In this document: piece after piece, positions 62,071 to 64,000 of the stretch
Position numbering within the stretch: the first letter of the stretch is position 1
Layout: each line of letters starts with the position of its first letter
Assembly: GCF_003858395.1 (NCBI RefSeq)
Contig: NZ_QWEV01000001.1
Span: forward strand, 1-64,000
Length of the DNA stretch: 64,000 bases
Direction: 5' to 3'
Origin: Acidipila sp. EB88
Lineage (GTDB): Bacteria > Acidobacteriota > Terriglobia > Terriglobales > Acidobacteriaceae
Translations under genes and position numbers: made by a program
Notes under the pieces: model-generated
Database searches by the model: none
What the model was told of the DNA's origin: nothing
The model's input: the letters and a program-made list of their open reading frames with translations, nothing else

Positions 62071-63699
62071 TCAAACGATCTGAGTTGACGCAGTGCCACA
62101 GCCGTCGTTCATGGTCGACACGACTTCGCGGAGCTTCATGAGTTCATCAATCACCTCAGTGCTGCCATAGTAGCGCCAGACTCTGCCCTTATCATCCAAA
62201 ACCGCCTTGCCTCGCACCCGTATCCATGCCCAGGTTCCATCCGCACGTCTGGCGCGGCATTCATATTCGAGTGAAGAAGCTGTCGACAGGGCAGCTTCTG
62301 TTAAGCTGAGCACTCTCACCCGATCTTCTTCCGACAACGTGTCCAGATAGCCACGGTTAAGCACGGCTTCACGCGGGAAGCCGGTTAGTTCTTCCCACCT
62401 GCTGCCGAAATCCAGAATATTGCCTTGGTTGTCCATGACCCACGGAGTCTCGGGATTCAAATCCAGGAGAGCTCGGGAGCGCTGCTCGCTTTCCATGAGC
62501 ATTATCTCTTTACGCTTTCGGTCCGTGATGTCGAGGACTGCGATGCTAAGACCGATCACTTCTTGTGCTTCATCTTTGGCGGGTTCACACGAAAAAAGAA
62601 TGCATTGATCAGGCTCACCTTCAAGGAGGGAAGGGCGGATCAACTCACAGTCGTGCAAAGCCTCACCCTGGAGTGCTCGGCGTAGAAAAGGCTCATACAT
62701 GGGGAACCACCTCGGGAATACCGACGCCACGGTTTGGCCGATCATCGTCAAGATGGGTGTTCCATCGATTTCTGACAACCTTCGATTTACGCTTATATAA
62801 CGAAGGTCCTTGCTGAGGTAGCAAAGGCCAACCGGAGCGCCATCGTAAATCGCTTGAAGTTGAGCAACACGCTCGACCGGTAAAGATTCCAGGCTCGAAA
62901 GGGCGAGGCGCGTACCCTGTGAGGCAGCTCCCGGAAGAACGCGGGGGGATACCGCATCGATAAAGCCACGAATGTGGTTCGCGGGCTGCGGCCTGCCATA
63001 GAAGTATCCCTGCACCACGTCACAGCCCAGATACAGAAGCAGGCTGGCTTGCTCTTCCGTTTCTACCCCTTCCGCGATTGTTGTGATTCCAAGGCTTTGT
63101 CCCAGGCCGACAAGAGCACCCACAATTTTTCGGTCCTGCCGCACTTGCGCGATCTCTCGAATGAAGCTTCGATCGATCTTCAGTCCATCAAAGGGAATCG
63201 TTTGAAGGTGCGCAAAGCTGGAATAGCCTGTACCGAAACCGTCCAAATAGATACCGCAGCCTAAGGCTTTCAAATCGAGTGCAATGGCTTGCACGTGATC
63301 GAGATCTTCGGTCAGGGCAGTTTCAGTTATCTCGACTACGAGGCGGCTCAAGGGGAACGTGTGTTTCTTCCCTAATTGTTGAAGTTGCGAGATGATGTCC
63401 CCCTCGCGTAGCTGCCTGGGCGATATGTTCACCGTTAAGGTAAACGACTCAGGGTGTACAGCAACGGACTGAAACGCATCCGCCAGGATCTGTTTAGTAA
63501 GGCGCGTGAGGAGCCCCGCGTGCTCAGCCACGGGGATGAACTCAGATGGCAGCACCATACCTCTCTCGGGATGGTTCCAGCGTGCAAGAAGCTCGAACCC
63601 TAGAAGCTGCCCGGTCCGTAGCTCCCTAAGCGGCTGGTAAAAGGGAGAGATCTCCCCTTGCTCAAGCGAAGCGAGTAGGCTTTTTCCATCTATAACCAT
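62071..63699 (-). CDS. EAL-domain protein with two PAS domains (c-di-GMP signalling)
   Basis: 542 residues from ATG 63699 (AGGAGG just upstream). The N-terminal EAL domain shows GFELLARWNHP, NISPRQL, EITETAL, LKIDRSFI and IAEGVET. The loop usually DDFGTG reads DGFGTG, which removes one of two metal-site Asp residues, so phosphodiesterase activity may be reduced or lost. Two PAS domains follow (about residues 280-370 and 405-530, with EYECRARRADGTWAWIRVRG typical of PAS-PAC). EAL before PAS is the reverse of the usual order. Confidence 0.87.
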   Translation of the reverse strand: MVIDGKSLLASLEQGEISPFYQPLRELRTGQLLGFELLARWNHPERGMVLPSEFIPVAEHAGLLTRLTKQILADAFQSVAVHPESFTLTVNISPRQLREGDIISQLQQLGKKHTFPLSRLVVEITETALTEDLDHVQAIALDLKALGCGIYLDGFGTGYSSFAHLQTIPFDGLKIDRSFIREIAQVRQDRKIVGALVGLGQSLGITTIAEGVETEEQASLLLYLGCDVVQGYFYGRPQPANHIRGFIDAVSPRVLPGAASQGTRLALSSLESLPVERVAQLQAIYDGAPVGLCYLSKDLRYISVNRRLSEIDGTPILTMIGQTVASVFPRWFPMYEPFLRRALQGEALHDCELIRPSLLEGEPDQCILFSCEPAKDEAQEVIGLSIAVLDITDRKRKEIMLMESEQRSRALLDLNPETPWVMDNQGNILDFGSRWEELTGFPREAVLNRGYLDTLSEEDRVRVLSLTEAALSTASSLEYECRARRADGTWAWIRVRGKAVLDDKGRVWRYYGSTEVIDELMKLREVVSTMNDGCGTASTQIV

Positions 63700-64000
63700 G
63701 TGCCTCCTGACTCGAGCTATCAACAGTGGCTACCAATCGCCAGCCCTTGCACTCTCCGCCCACGGGTCACGAGAAAATCTGATATTCAGTCGCTGACCTG
63801 AGTTGCTAGCCGTCGCATGCCCTGATCAAAGTTCAAGTTTGTACGATGCCTGAAGGAAAAGCCAAGTGCCGGCGCTGGCAAGTCCACAGAGCTATAGAAC
63901 TTGAGTCCTGACGCTCCGTTTGTCCAAAAAGCGACATTACGGCAAACATCATCCGACGACTAGGATCCTACGCAAATAGGTCGTGCGGCCCACGAAGACG
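63700..64000. other. Upstream region of the EAL gene
   Basis: No gene is recognisable up to the window edge. TTCAGTCGCTGAC at about 63785-63797 resembles the TetR operator at 60986-61000 and may be a related binding site upstream of the EAL gene. Confidence 0.35.

Noticed and set aside
1-64000. tRNA, rRNA or integrated attachment sites at recombinase genes
   Set aside because: No cloverleaf-like segment or duplicated tRNA end could be recognised by eye.

Overview
The window looks like a segment of a large conjugative plasmid, or a plasmid-derived island, from a soil bacterium. I infer Acidobacteriota (Terriglobia, near Granulicella, Terriglobus or Edaphobacter) from the style of several orphan membrane and envelope proteins. 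No rRNA, tRNA or other phylogenetic marker is present, so the host assignment is an inference. The plasmid character is better supported: a ParA partition locus with palindrome clusters, an iteron origin with its initiator, a type IV secretion system (T4SS), a coupling protein and a MobF relaxase all lie together.

Layout. 1-5.7 kb (minus strand): a tightly coupled operon of three dynamin-like GTPases and a small His/Gly-rich repeat protein; the third GTPase has frame breaks and runs off the window. 5.7-7.1 kb: a decayed DUF1016/YhcG-like nuclease and silent DNA. 7.1-13.4 kb: the maintenance core, made of a tyrosine recombinase, an orphan gene, about 1.1 kb of TAGCTA-based palindromes, parA with a small partner, two opposed iteron arrays with a DnaA-box-like site, and the initiator gene. 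14.5-16.4 kb: membrane and orphan genes and a small likely DNA-binding protein. 16.5-31.6 kb: two operator-like palindromes, then virB2-B3-B4-B9-B10-B5-orphan-B6-B8-B11, a mini zinc-ribbon gene, two small mobilisation-type proteins around a candidate oriT, virD4, an orphan and the TrwC/TraI-type relaxase-helicase.

31.6-39.2 kb is accessory DNA: a three-gene small-protein module, a NodB-type deacetylase, DUF1643, SRAP, an Abi-type HEPN protein, HNH, a Mu-F-like protein, a HAD phosphatase, a fragment of the relaxase gene and a ribbon-helix-helix protein. 39.4-43.6 kb holds decayed genes and an AraC/SDR/F420-reductase-like cluster. 43.7-46.9 kb is a three-gene envelope locus I do not recognise. 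46.9-59.7 kb is a recombination mosaic: a broken integrase, a broken IS481-type transposase, a broken ArdC antirestriction gene, a degenerate second copy of the three-gene module, SRAP fragments, repeated leader DNA and a two-recombinase mobile unit. 59.9-63.7 kb carries a quinone-oxidoreductase/TetR pair with clear operators and an EAL-PAS protein.

How it works together. ParA, its partner and the TAGCTA sites should segregate the replicon. The initiator acting on the 22-bp-phased iterons should replicate it. The relaxase with the two small DNA-binding proteins should process oriT, VirD4 should couple DNA to the VirB channel, and the ArdC and SRAP type genes fit establishment after transfer. 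The best candidates for undescribed biology are the dynamin GTPase operon with its GGHD-repeat protein, the duplicated three-gene small-protein module, the envelope locus at 43.7-46.9 kb, and the T4SS orphan that shares a C-terminal motif with VirB5.
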